Source: Archegozetes longisetosus
Lineage: Eukaryota; Arthropoda; Arachnida; Sarcoptiformes; Trhypochthoniidae
NCBI GenBank assembly: GCA_018873245.2
Contig: JAEMBT020000001.1
Span: 11,832,220 to 11,896,219 of the forward strand
Direction: 5' to 3'
DNA length: 64,000 nt
Made by a program: the position numbers and the translations under genes. The notes under the pieces are model-generated. The model ran no database searches. It was given only the letters and a program-made list of their open reading frames with translations, and was not told the DNA's origin. Shown piece after piece: positions 46,691-57,623 of the stretch (the stretch's first letter is position 1; the number at the start of each line of letters is the position of its first letter).

Positions 46691-47727
46691 AATTCGGGAC
46701 GAAATATTTTGAATATTCTGTTTACTTTATGTAATGTTCATTTTAAGTATTATATAAGTTAAAATATAATTTCTAACATAGATAAGCAATATTTCTATTT
46801 CATTAAATATCAACAAAAGCGAATATATTATTTGAATAATTTCATATATTAATATTTAAAGATTTCTTTATTTCAACCAAAAATTAATCTTTAAATTAGC
46901 AATAATTTTTGACATACATGTGATTTATGAAAATTAAAGTTTAGAAGTATAGGTTGTTACAAAAGTATTACAGTATAGATTCATATAAGAAACTTAGGCG
47001 TTATTACAATACTAATAACTACTACAGACAATACTCTTTTAAATTCATAAATGCATTTCTATTTAATATTTCTCTCAAGTCGGCATCTAATCTCTCGATG
47101 TGATTAAACTATCTAAAATATATATGATTAAATTTTGAAGGACAATAGTTCGATCTAACTTATTTTAATATTACGAATGATAGCTAATTTATATTTACAG
47201 TTTACTCTTTCCACAATGAAGTCAGGCAGCAAAACACTCGCTATAATGAACACTTTTTAAAAATTATCTGGTCCACGGACTCTCAACACTACACCCGATA
47301 TAGTAAACTCCCGTTATAGTGAATGGATTTCTAGTGCCCACTGTAACTCGAGGCTACTGTATTTAAATAAGATTACAATTGATACTTGTATGACGCATAG
47401 GCACTTGCGTAAAAATAAGATATCAACAATAGTTCTATTTCGATAACATATAGTATAATAGCAATTGTTATTCATTTTACTATAACTGAGTTTCCTTTCA
47501 ATACTACTCTTCTGATTAAATTATTGACTCTTAGCTATGAAACATTGCGTTTTAGATGAAGAATAATTGCAATAGCCTATAGAGCCAGTTATTCTCTTAA
47601 TGCAAAATGTGATGCAGTTACTGAAATAAATTTAAACATCGAATAAGCGCTTTGTTCTTAAGTCCAAGGTTAAGAATTTGGAAGAAAAACTTACCCGCTG
47701 CAGTGCTAGAAAATGAAACCGCATTAA
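46691..47727. other. Intergenic; possible pogo-type end near 47240-47360
   Basis: TACAGTAGCCTCGAGTTACA (minus strand from 47361) followed by GTGGGCAC and a repeat of TTCACTATAACGGGAG-like words resembles pogo/Tigger ends. No partner end was found. The rest shows nothing. Confidence 0.3.
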
Positions 47728-48293
47728 CCTTTAAGTGATACGAAAGTGTCAACTTACACCAGTGGTATTCAAGGGTGCGCTACACCCGTAGTATGAAATA
47801 TAGCTAATGTTGCGATATTTGTTTTGATAATGTTTTATATCATATTTTATATAAAATTCGTTTATAAAACTTGTGATAAAAAATATGTTAACTCAAAATA
47901 TTTATGTCATATCAGATAACTCTTTTTATGATAAAAGTTATTTGCATTGATGGGTGTAAAAAACGCAACCATTTAAAGTATAAATTACGTGAGTGAAAGG
48001 GTTCACACAATTCTTTACTCCAAAGTGTTTGATATGCATGATTTGATATGACATACTGCACATCATTTATGGTTGCCAAGCGACACTTTCTTAAAATTTT
48101 AATGAAATAATTAATGAATTAGTTTTTAATTAATTAACTATATGATTTTCAAACAAAGTCAAATGATTGAAAGTTTGAAAACAATTCAATCTCCCAAACC
48201 CCTAATTTTTCATCGTTTATTATATTATAGTTTTTATAACATAAGTTTGAAGTTTAGTCTCGGGTGTAATACACCCTGAATACCACTGAAGGG
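47728..48293. mobile_element. TTAA-flanked MITE, 566 bp (piggyBac-like)
   Basis: TTAA flanks both sides (47724-47727, 48294-48297). The ends CCTTTAAGTG and, reversed, CCCTTCAGTG match at eight of ten positions. Further in, CACCAGTGGTATTCAAGGGT faces CACCCTGAATACCACTGAAG. No coding inside. Confidence 0.65.
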
Positions 48294-48343
48294 TTAAGTA
48301 ATCTTATAAACTCCTTTTATAAAGTGGGAGAATCTATTTTAAC

Positions 48344-48798
48344 TAGAGCATGGTATTCTCGAGAAATAAGCTTTTCGAATCCAAAAAAATATTGGTCCCA
48401 AAACTCGAGTCTTGATCGAGATTCGAGAATTCTAGGATTCCATAATATAGGGGGGAAAATTTGACCACTAACTGTTTACTTGCACTTAAATTCAATATGA
48501 TACATCAAATTGGGATAACCGCTCAATAATTAAAAGATTTTAACTTAATTTCAAATTTATTTAACAAATCTATTTGATTAAAGATTGACCCTTTTAACAA
48601 CCAATTTTTGATAAAAACATTTTTAAGCATTTATAATTCTTTAAGATTATTCATCAAATATTTATTTTCCAATCTAGTTATAGAATTTTTTTTCTCCGAT
48701 CGATATTAAAACAAAAAATTTTTGAAATTAATGGTTGAGTATCGGGATTAAATCAATAAAAATATTTATCGAGACTCGAGAAATCATGTCATGCTCTG
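48344..48798. mobile_element. hAT-type MITE, CATGG family, copy C, perfect 8-bp duplication
   Basis: The ends are TAGAGCATGGTAT and ATGTCATGCTCTG. ATTTTAAC flanks both sides (48336-48343, 48799-48806). Orientation is opposite to copies A and B. It lies directly downstream of gene copy 2, as copy B does for gene copy 1. Confidence 0.85.
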
Positions 48799-49166
48799 AT
48801 TTTAACGCAATATAGATTGAAATAAAGTTCTTTATGAAGAAATATTCTTGAAATATTTTCATAAATTTCTAAACAACTTTTGAAGTTTGCAACGCTAACA
48901 CATGATAAAATAGGCCTCATATATCTAAAATTAAAAAGTTGATTAGAATTTTATGTGAAAATAACGTGAGCCACTTTAATCATCTTATTTATATTATTTT
49001 TTTTTTATCAAACACGGTTAAAATATTGATCTTGAATTCCTAATAATTCTATTCTAAAATAAGTAAAATCTATTTCACAGTTTCGACTAGTCTTATGGAA
49101 ATGGAAAAATATTTATATTTATAAAATATAAATTAGTAATATTCTCTTTTTGATATACTACAAAGT

Positions 49167-49640
49167 TTAGAAGCAACAGACATGAATGCGCTTCTTCTTA
49201 ATATAAAAATAACCGCCTACAGCAAGTCCAATGACCAGAACTAGAACTCCGATAACAATAAGAGTGATGGCCCACCAGGCGAGTCCGAGAGTACAATCGT
49301 CACCATTTTTGTGGGACTGACAGGCACCCAAATTGTTGAGTTTTGAATTGTAGTCATCAACTTTCTTTTGATATGCCTTCTTTTCTTCTGAATTGCACTG
49401 AGAGTTAGTCACATCCATCATACATTCTGAGACTCCGAAATAAAAGCAGCAGTATTGACGAAAAAGATCCTTTGACTCGGATTTCCAGTCGTTACTAATC
49501 TTGGCAAGACAATAAACATATTTATTTGCATTGCAGGTATCGATAGGGAATGCAGGATAATCTTCGCTCTTTACTACCTTCAGAGCACTAAACACTAATA
49601 ATGTCAACTTTAGAATAATTGAAAAGTTTATTGTGTGCAT
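49167..49640 (-). CDS. Small cysteine-rich single-pass membrane protein, copy 2 (unknown function)
   Basis: 157 residues with the same layout as the gene at 44396: signal peptide, eight-cysteine head, one membrane helix and a KKKR tail ending VCCF. All cysteines, the helix and the tail are kept. The changes are at the signal peptide (H2, K21), in the head (M75, V77, N103, A106) and the last residue. About 160 bases upstream and 350 downstream are also homologous, inverted, to the first copy, so a unit of roughly 1.4 kb was duplicated in opposite orientation. The two genes converge: copy 1 reads right, copy 2 reads left, with about 4.3 kb between their stops. Both look functional. Confidence 0.8.
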   Translation of the reverse strand: MHTINFSIILKLTLLVFSALKVVKSEDYPAFPIDTCNANKYVYCLAKISNDWKSESKDLFRQYCCFYFGVSECMMDVTNSQCNSEEKKAYQKKVDDYNSKLNNLGACQSHKNGDDCTLGLAWWAITLIVIGVLVLVIGLAVGGYFYIKKKRIHVCCF

Positions 49641-49979
49641 ATTCAGTTTTTATGTTGAGCTAATAAGCTCTGGTATTTTAATTACACTCGCGTAATGAGG
49701 TGTTCGAAAGTAAAAAATACTTTCCGTGTAGCAATATGATTGAGATGAAAGTGTATCTAAGGGTTACTTTGATAAGCTCAATAAAATGAATCTCAAAGAT
49801 GACAATACCAGATATAATCATTATGTCAGATCACTATATCTGACATTATATTATAAATGTATTGTAGTTCTTATCGCTAAAAAATACTAGAAATCCCTAG
49901 TTTCATACAGAAAATTGATAAAGAAAAGTCTATCGTATCGAATAATTTTTGAGTGATATTCACATACTACTTGATGCAA

Positions 49980-50520
49980 AAAAGTTGATAAAATCGAAAC
50001 AATGCAACAACTTATCAAAGAAAATAACATCAAATTATTGGTCATCAGAGAATCTTATGCTCACATAATTCTGAAAAAAGTAAGCCACTGACATAATCGC
50101 AGAGTATAGTGAGATAAATCTTTAAATAGGTTTGTGAACATTAAGGATTTTCAAGTTCTTAAGCATCGATTTGAAGAAATAAATGACACTGATTCATATG
50201 AAATTAAGATAACTAAACTACTAAATCAAAGATATGTTTATATATCAAACAAAAGACAAACACAACCTTTCTTAGAGTACTACATCAATTCAATCTGGTT
50301 GAGACTGGAGAAGATATTCGCCCATTTTACTCAGATTTCATTTTCAGGAAATCAGTTAGTCTGAACTTAAAAACTAAATTAAAGAAATTGTAAACTTATT
50401 CCATATAAGCAACATCGAAATATTTGATAAATTTTGTTCAATTCTCCAAAGGTCTCAATTTTTTCAAGAATTAAGTCTTCACGATTTTAAACGCAAACTA
50501 AAGATCAAGTTTTAAAGATA
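49980..50520 (+). pseudogene. Possible remnant of an ionotropic-receptor-like gene
   Basis: Short plus-strand frames follow one another: QQLIKENNIKLLVIRESYAH near 50000, then 50134-50364 (MNIKDFQVLKHRFEEI...), with RYVYISNKRQTQPFLEYYIN and a ...SFSGNQLV ending. The order resembles the ligand-binding region of arthropod ionotropic receptors, but stops interrupt it and no membrane segment is visible. Tentative; it may be chance. Confidence 0.2.
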
Positions 50521-50884
50521 ATTTAAAAACGTCGTGGAAGAGGTATGACTCAAACTAATTTGCATTTTGTAGTTTTATAAACTTATTACTTTTCATTTTT
50601 CTCATATTGTTATTTAATAATATACACAAATGGTATGCATTTATTGTGACGTACTTAAGAGCATAAAAGTAAGTTATTTACCAGTTTAGATGAAATTCAA
50701 TCTTCGAGTATATCCTAAACAGTTATATACTTCATATTTTAAAAATACTTGAAAATTTATTTTACTGTTAGAAATTGATCTTTGCGCTAAAAAATTGGGA
50801 ACCACTGCAGGACAAATTCAAAACTACTCCGACTTGACTCAAAGTCGATTTGTGCGGAGAGTTTTCGGGGTGCTTATAGAATAA

Positions 50885-51180
50885 TTTTGCAGTCGATCAT
50901 AAATCTCGTGTAAAATGATCATCCTTGATAATTACTTTGTAACTCACAAAATATTCACAATACATGCTTTGAATAGTTGAATAGTTGATATAAATTTTAT
51001 TCGCCAGATTATTATGGTAATTAAATTTTCTCATTTCAGTCAACATTTTTTAAGCTAAATTAACAACTCATAGTGACCTAAAATTACATTCTGAAGAAAC
51101 TTATAAGTCGAAAGATTCCACGAGTAATATAAAATATAATACAAGATTGATCAAATCTTAATAGGTATACACTTTTATAA
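50885..51180 (+). repeat. Direct repeat, copy 1 of 2
   Basis: It aligns with 52490-52755 over about 280 bases (GTAAAATGAT, ATTCACAATACATG, TTTTTTAAGCT, CATAGTGACCTAAAATTACA). The pair brackets the inverted-end element at 51550-52282. No coding. Confidence 0.55.
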
Positions 51181-51549
51181 AATTGAATTTTGCACTTAAA
51201 TTCAACACTTTTTCATTGAACTGATAAATATTTGCAATTTTGATCTAAACGTTGTCTATATTTATCAATTGTATGAAAAATGACAGAAATTTTAAGAAAT
51301 GTCATTATTCATTAAAAACGATAAAAAGAATTAAAGTAGGGGTCAATATAATATAAAATGTAAGGATAAGATATTATTCACTTTTATTTGCAAATTTTTT
51401 ATTCCTACTACTTTTGAGAAAAGTCGAAATACTTTACCAAATTCAATTTATTTTGTACAAGTTGCAATAATAGACACCACCTAAAATATATATATATTGT
51501 TTACGACAGAAATCCATACTTTGTTTACTATGTTGACAAATTTCTAATT

Positions 51550-52282
51550 CAATGCGTTAGTCGAAGAGTAGCCTCTGTTACTCTACTAAAATCCATAAAG
51601 GGCTTAACTAATACAAAACTTTCCTTATGATTAATAATGAAATGATCAGTTGTATAGTCTTTGATTGATTAGTAATGCTTATTGTTAAATACTTTTTAAA
51701 CTAATTACTCATTCGTAAATCATACTTATCAACAAATCAGATTCATTGACTTGTTAAAACTCTAACGGAAAGAATTTATTATATTTCTAATAAGATTTAT
51801 TTTTATAGCAAACAAAATGAAAAGTTCTTAATACACAAACATTTTATAATTTACTTTATAAAAATATTTTTATACAATTTTCAATATGATTAATTTGACG
51901 ATTTGTTTGAACTACTTTTATGATTTGATTTTCTTTTTTGGTTAGATTTGGCTGTCTTTTTATTAGATTTTTCAAAAACTAGGTGTAAAAATTGTTGCGT
52001 TTTAGAAACAGTTGCTGTATCTAAAGAATATAGAGTTTCATAAAATTTAGATTTAGTTTTTGGTATGTGTTTTAATAGCTTTTGAATATCTAAAAGTTTT
52101 TCACTCGTTTTTGTGAAAACGAGTTATTATTGTTAAAAGGTTAAAGATAAGCAGCATTAGAAAAATTTGGTTATAATGACTAAATTTTAGACCTAACGGT
52201 TTCAACTTTTTCTTAAACTTTTCTATAAGTCCTTTAAGTTTTCTAAGCTTTGAAGAGAGGCTACTCAGAGACTAACGCATTG
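51550..52282. mobile_element. Element with 27-bp inverted ends, 733 bp, family unknown
   Basis: The left end CAATGCGTTAGTCGAAGAGT then AGCCTCT, and the right end AGAGGCTACTCAGAGACTAA then CGCATTG, are reverse complements except for a few bases. No target duplication was found and no coding remains. Confidence 0.6.
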
Positions 52283-52489
52283 ATATATAAACTAACTCAC
52301 TCTTCGAGAGGCATAACTTGAGTAGTTTTTAATTGTAAAAAAGTTTTATTATTTACATCTAAAGCATGCATTAGAGGGGTGTCTATATTGATCTTAATAT
52401 TTAAATTCATGAATAGTTAGGATTGTATGTATCTTACAGTGCAAGGTCTGCCTTAAAGTCATACTATGAGTTCAATCTCATGAAAATTT

Positions 52490-52755
52490 ATGATAATCTC
52501 GCCGTCGGCCATAATTCTTATGTAAAATGATTAGCCTCTATAACTACTTTTAATCCCAGAAAATCTTCACAATATATGTCTTGAATAATTGTACTGTGAA
52601 TGTAAATTTTTTCATTTAAGCCAAAACTTTTTAAGCTGAAGGAACAACATAGTCACCTAAAATCACATCATGAAGAAATTCGTATAAACCTAGGCTCAAA
52701 TCTAGTGATATAAAAAGTAATATAGAATTTGTCTAGTCCTGATAGGGACCAACTT
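52490..52755 (+). repeat. Direct repeat, copy 2 of 2
   Basis: Counterpart of 50885-51180, about 75-80 percent alike by eye. Confidence 0.55.
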
Positions 52756-53952
52756 TCAATATTTCTAGGTCGAGAAAGGCCATCTTTCATGTTTAAGCAT
52801 CTGATTCAATTAGTTGTAATTATCTGAAGGATAAAAGTCAATCTAACGCTTGCATGGGTCAGTTGAGCTATCAGATGGGCATTGAAATTGAGATGGATCT
52901 AAATCAAATCGAGTGGCAAGCACGAAAATATACCAAACAAAATTTTTATTTCTATAGCGAAATACTTTTGATTTAGTATTTGGATATTAAATATGATTCA
53001 AAACTAAAGTTACTGACAATCATTAATAATAGTTGTGAGTAGATATCTATTACTCGTGCTATGGAAAGTGTTATCTTCGAAGTTCCTCTATTAACAATAT
53101 TAATATACAAGTAATCTAATCTAAATTTCCCATGCGATTCATGTATATTAAATTAAGCAATAGTTTAAATTACATAAATTTATGAAATGATCGGTTTAAT
53201 CTAAGATTGAAATCCTTTGGTTCGAGTAATCGTATTTACTTATTTTATGTGGTAATTGTTCTATGGAAAATGTGACATGATTGTGAAATATATCTACTTT
53301 AAATCTAATGTTATATTAAATTTCAGCTTATTAATCATTTACAAATTTAATTTATAAAATAATATGAAAATTCCTCTAATGAGCTCTCTAATTAAGAGCG
53401 ATAACTTGACCAATCGAAGTTCGAAAAATTTTAAGATTCTCATATGAAAGTAGGTCGTGCAGCAGACTAATAAAAGAATAATCTATGCATAGATATCATC
53501 AAGTTTTAAATAAAGTAGAATAAGCTTTGGAATTTATAAGCGATGTTCAATTTCTTTATTTAAGTGATTCAATTTATTTATTAATATTACTATATTTATC
53601 ACGAGCTTGCTTTTAAAACAATTTTGGTACTTTTAAATAGTATTCAAAGATACAGTCAAATTTCAAGAAGTATAAAGTAAAGCTAAATGATAATGCTAAA
53701 TTTTATATTTCACTATGACATTTCTACTAATTCTTGACCCTGAAATCGTTTTATTTTGCACGAACTGTTAAGTTGTTGCAATATCGAATTTTCGTATTAG
53801 CTTAAGCAATCTTTATAAAAATAGGAAGTACTATTAATGATCTAGTTGGCAAGTTACATAGTTTACAGGTAATCATTAGACGTAACATCCATTTATCACA
53901 TTTGTTCGAACATTTGTTCAAGATCTCAAGGCTCCAATAAGGACAATATTAA

Positions 53953-53960
53953 TATAAATA
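53953..53960 (+). promoter_or_regulatory. TATA box for the secreted cysteine-rich gene
   Basis: TATAAATA lies 59 bases before the ATG at 54012. A start near 53982-53988 (GTTAGTATAG) would leave a leader of about 25-30 bases. Confidence 0.55.
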
Positions 53961-54011
53961 AGGTGAGATCGCAGGGAAACTGTTAGTATAGTTTAACAAA
54001 TTATTCTAAAC

Positions 54012-54604
54012 ATGAAGACCATTTCAACTGTTGCTTTACTAATTGCCTCGATTGGGTAATAAAGTTTGACTTTTAAAATTACTGATTCTATTAATTACTA
54101 ATCTCTTATAGGCTTATATCGTGCGAATTTGGGGACGATATGATATTAAGAGAATGCACATGCGTTGGTGTTATGTCGTTTAATATAAACTTTACTGAAA
54201 TACATCATCCATTCTTCAAGGAAGACATCACTTCCCAGTTTGCCGCTAACTCGACCTGCACTAAAGAAAATCTACACCTTTGCAAAACTAAATGTGACCA
54301 AGTTATGAGAGAAATGAGTAATGATTATGATCTAACAAAAGTACCTAAAAATGCTGAAATACAAGAAACATTAGGACAATATATTTGTGATACGATTGGA
54401 AAAGACGTTAACTACAAAAACGTGTTGGCTGCGTATAAGTATTACTGCTCTAAAGATGGAAATACTTCTACAGGTTATGAACGCACTAATCCACCATTCG
54501 AATCCATTTGTTGTGAAAAAGCAAAGTTTCAGGAGAAATGCAAATACGATCCCAATAAGGATGAAGACTTACAGAAATTTTTGAATACGACTCTCATAGA
54601 TTAG
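54012..54604 (+). CDS. Secreted cysteine-rich protein, two exons (unknown function)
   Basis: Exons 54012-54055 and 54112-54604 join across a 56-nt GT-AG intron to give 178 residues. The first exon and the splice junction make the signal peptide MKTISTVALLIASIGLIS. The mature protein of about 160 residues has 12 or more cysteines (RECTCVG, CTKENLHLCKTKCDQ, ICD, YYCSKDG, SICCEKAKFQEKC) and no membrane segment, so it should be exported and disulfide-folded. The intron near the end of the signal peptide, the good TATA box and the AATAAA at 54714-54719 all argue for a real gene. I do not recognise the family. The helix-plus-paired-cysteine style is loosely like the membrane proteins at 44396 and 49167, but I see no alignment that proves kinship. 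Confidence 0.75.
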
Positions 54605-54719
54605 TTGAGCGACTACAACCAAATTCTTGATATTTCAATTAAAACGTGATAAAACGTTACTAAAGTACATTTACTATAAGGGATATTAAGTTGTTTCGCA
54701 CATTTTTTCCTATAATAAA

Positions 54720-56539
54720 CAGAAGAAATCATTTTGTTTCTCTTATTCATGTAGTTTAATAAAATAGAAATACTTGTTATTGTGATTTCTTGTATTACCA
54801 AATCCCAAATAGAAGCTGAATCGACGAGTGTGTGTCACACAATAACTCATTCTAATGTTCACAGTTTGAGGTTATTATTATGTTAAGCAAAGATAATGAA
54901 TCTGGTTCGGCACATAAATTATTAGTGCCTGAGACCTACTTAAGTAGTGTGACTATTAAAGGAACAACCGTGAATATCGACTGAAGTTTGTGATCATTAA
55001 TAGTTAGCGGGGTAAATCCTACCATACCTATATTCAGGAGCTATGCCCACTGATTCATTAGTTACACCTATTCATGTTTTTCTATCATATCGAGTTCTGG
55101 CTGGGTTGAACTCAATATAAACTGAGGTCTACAAACAACAATACTCAAAGATTTGATTCTCAACAAGTGAATTTTTTGTAGCCACAGTCATCCGTTTATT
55201 TATTGAGTTAACTTTCAAACTACTCCCATTCTGTTTCTGAGTAGGCGAAACAAATGAATGATTACTCCTACTACTTAAAATAATTCAACCATTTGGTATC
55301 TTGGGATGAAAGACTATATCAACAATATAATATAATTAACCTCTTCTAATCTGAGACGCTGTCACATACAATTCCATTATATTTTCATGCAAAACTAATG
55401 TTGACCACTTCAATAATATTTAAAATCTATGTCTACAATAAGTGATAAAACTAACTTGATTAAATTTTCTGAAAATCTCAAAATTCGAGAGTTGGGTCAA
55501 AGCTTATTTCAAACGAAAATTCTAGTTTGAAGATTATTAATCTAGATTTCTCCAAGGTTTTTGAAAGTTACTCTCAGTTATATAAATGTTGTCTAAAAAT
55601 TTCATCAGATACAATTTTGCTATCATTTTGATACAATATTCTATTATTTTGAATCAATTAAACATGAATTTTATAATTTTCACTGTGAAAGTCATCAAAA
55701 TTATCTATCAACTTTTTGGCTCTAAATCTCAATATCGCTTGTCTGATTTTATCAGATCGCAAAGGGTGTACTTCTCACCTCTACTATCTCTTGATCATTT
55801 CTCCACTTTATATTTCAATAATAAAATTTTCCATTTTATTCATTTATTTGATTTGAGATATGATTTTACTTTTGAGATATAAGCATTTTTAGGGAAGAAT
55901 ATTGATTAATATTTACAAAATTTATTTGATAGTATATTAAATTATAACTATAAAATCCTAATCGTTCCCAGAGTTTTTCATAATGCTTTAATTTGCATAA
56001 ACACTAATATGAATTTTAGTGATAAAGAAACTTTTGATAATATGAAAACCTGTTTTCTCTTAAAAAGTCAATTGAGTTAGTTCGGTAAAGTTGTTAGAGA
56101 TAAACTGCTTTACATCAAAGTATAACAGATTCAACAGCAGATTAGCAGTACTTTGAATAATAACTGCACATTTTGCTATTGTAGCCATTGTCTAAATTAT
56201 CTATGATTAAAACATAAAACTTGTTATGAAATATAAAAAACAAGTGTTAAGTAGACTCAATTGAATAAAATTGATATGTTATAAGCAGAACAAGGCATTT
56301 TCGGTTCTATAAATATAATATAATCCGAATAACAAAAAAATCAATTTTTTATTGATTAGAAAGACTATGTTTATTCAAAAGGAGGTAGCATAAAAATAAA
56401 ATATTTCAAGAAGCCAATAAATGTTTATTATTTGTGATGTATTTTTGATAAGCATTTCATATAATTTAAAAGTACAACACTTTTCTATCAATAGTAACCT
56501 CATCTTGAGATCGGAAGAGTGGTTGAGTGATGTTGATAG
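54720..56539. other. Intergenic; diverged copy of the 15.7-kb repeat at its start
   Basis: About 55030-55090 and 55180-55230 contain GGAGCTATGCCCACTGATTC, TTAGTTACACCTATTCATG and TAGCCACAGTCATCCG, resembling the GGAGCCACGCCCA unit of the 15.7-17.3 kb repeat. The rest shows nothing. Confidence 0.4.
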
Positions 56540-57027
56540 TAGTGTTGTAAAATTTCTAAAAATTATCTTTTGCCAAGAAACTTTCTAGAAAGCTTCTAGA
56601 AATATTTCTAGAATTATTTCTAGGGCATACAAATTTTCTTCGTATTGAAATATAATGTGCCTCAAATTCATGAACAAATAGAATGTTTAAAAAGCTATTT
56701 TTAAGTCATCACGAATAAGATCACGTAAATATTTTTAGACAAAATAACTCTAAAAATTTAATTATATCGCAAACCAGAAAAGATTATATAAATAGTGATT
56801 ACTGTTTGATAACTATCTTTAATTTTTAAAATAAACATGAAATGTAAATTAGAGAATTTGAATATCAATTAATGAGTGATTAATTTTGTTTTAATAGGGG
56901 TATTCATATAACGCTATGAGAGATACATATTATCCAATAGGAGGTTCACAGAGAGAAAATTCCTCGATTTTTGAAGAGAAATTATCTTTCGAGAAAGTTT
57001 CTTAGAAACCTTCTTTTTACAACACTA
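56540..57027. mobile_element. hAT-type MITE, 488 bp, perfect 8-bp duplication
   Basis: The ends are TAGTGTTGTAAAA and TTTTTACAACACTA. GTTGATAG flanks both sides (56532-56539, 57028-57035). Subterminal words TTTCTAGAAA repeat near the left end and TTTCTTAGAAA near the right. It lies 0.6 kb upstream of the tyrosinase gene. Confidence 0.85.
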
Positions 57028-57484
57028 GTTGATAGACATCAATTCATCATTTCCAAATCTTTCAACTAAATACTTGATTTTCTTTAGAGAAGATTGTATT
57101 TTAGGTATTTACAACACTTTCCTCTCAAATGATGATTCTCACCAGATTCTGTACTTCTAATAAAGCATTACTTTGTTCATATCAACCTATATACCTGATT
57201 TGTAGAACTAGCTTGAAGTTTATAGTACAAAATTAGAGTTCGATAATCCCTTTCACAGTGATAGAAACTGAGTTGAATGCCCTATTCTATTAGATTTACG
57301 TTTTAATTTTAGTGAGAAACTTTTACAAAACGTTTTACAACTTAAAAACTGCTACATACAGAGTTGTGAAACTACTGCGCACGAATAAAAAATAGGATCT
57401 ATCAACACAAGCAATAACGAAGTTTTATATCAACGAAAGTTATATCGAATCGTTTTAAAGTGAATTTGATAAATTAAGTGAGGG

Positions 57485-57492
57485 TATAAAAG
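57485..57492 (+). promoter_or_regulatory. TATA box for the CBM14-tyrosinase gene
   Basis: GGTATAAAAG lies 139 bases before the ATG at 57624, in an otherwise undistinguished region. Confidence 0.5.
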
Positions 57493-57623
57493 TTGAAGTT
57501 ACCGAATCAAAGTGAACACTTACATAATAACAAAGATTCAAATCCCTAGTTAACGTCTCCGATAACGTTTTATAATTATAAGCTTGAACTGAGAAATCAA
57601 GTCAACTTACGATTATTCAAGAA

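Noticed and set aside
56509..56520. AGATCGGAAGAG, identical to the first 12 bases of a common sequencing adapter
   Set aside because: The bases that follow do not continue the adapter and the neighbouring DNA is ordinary. A 12-base match in 64 kb is a coincidence or at most a tiny assembly scar.
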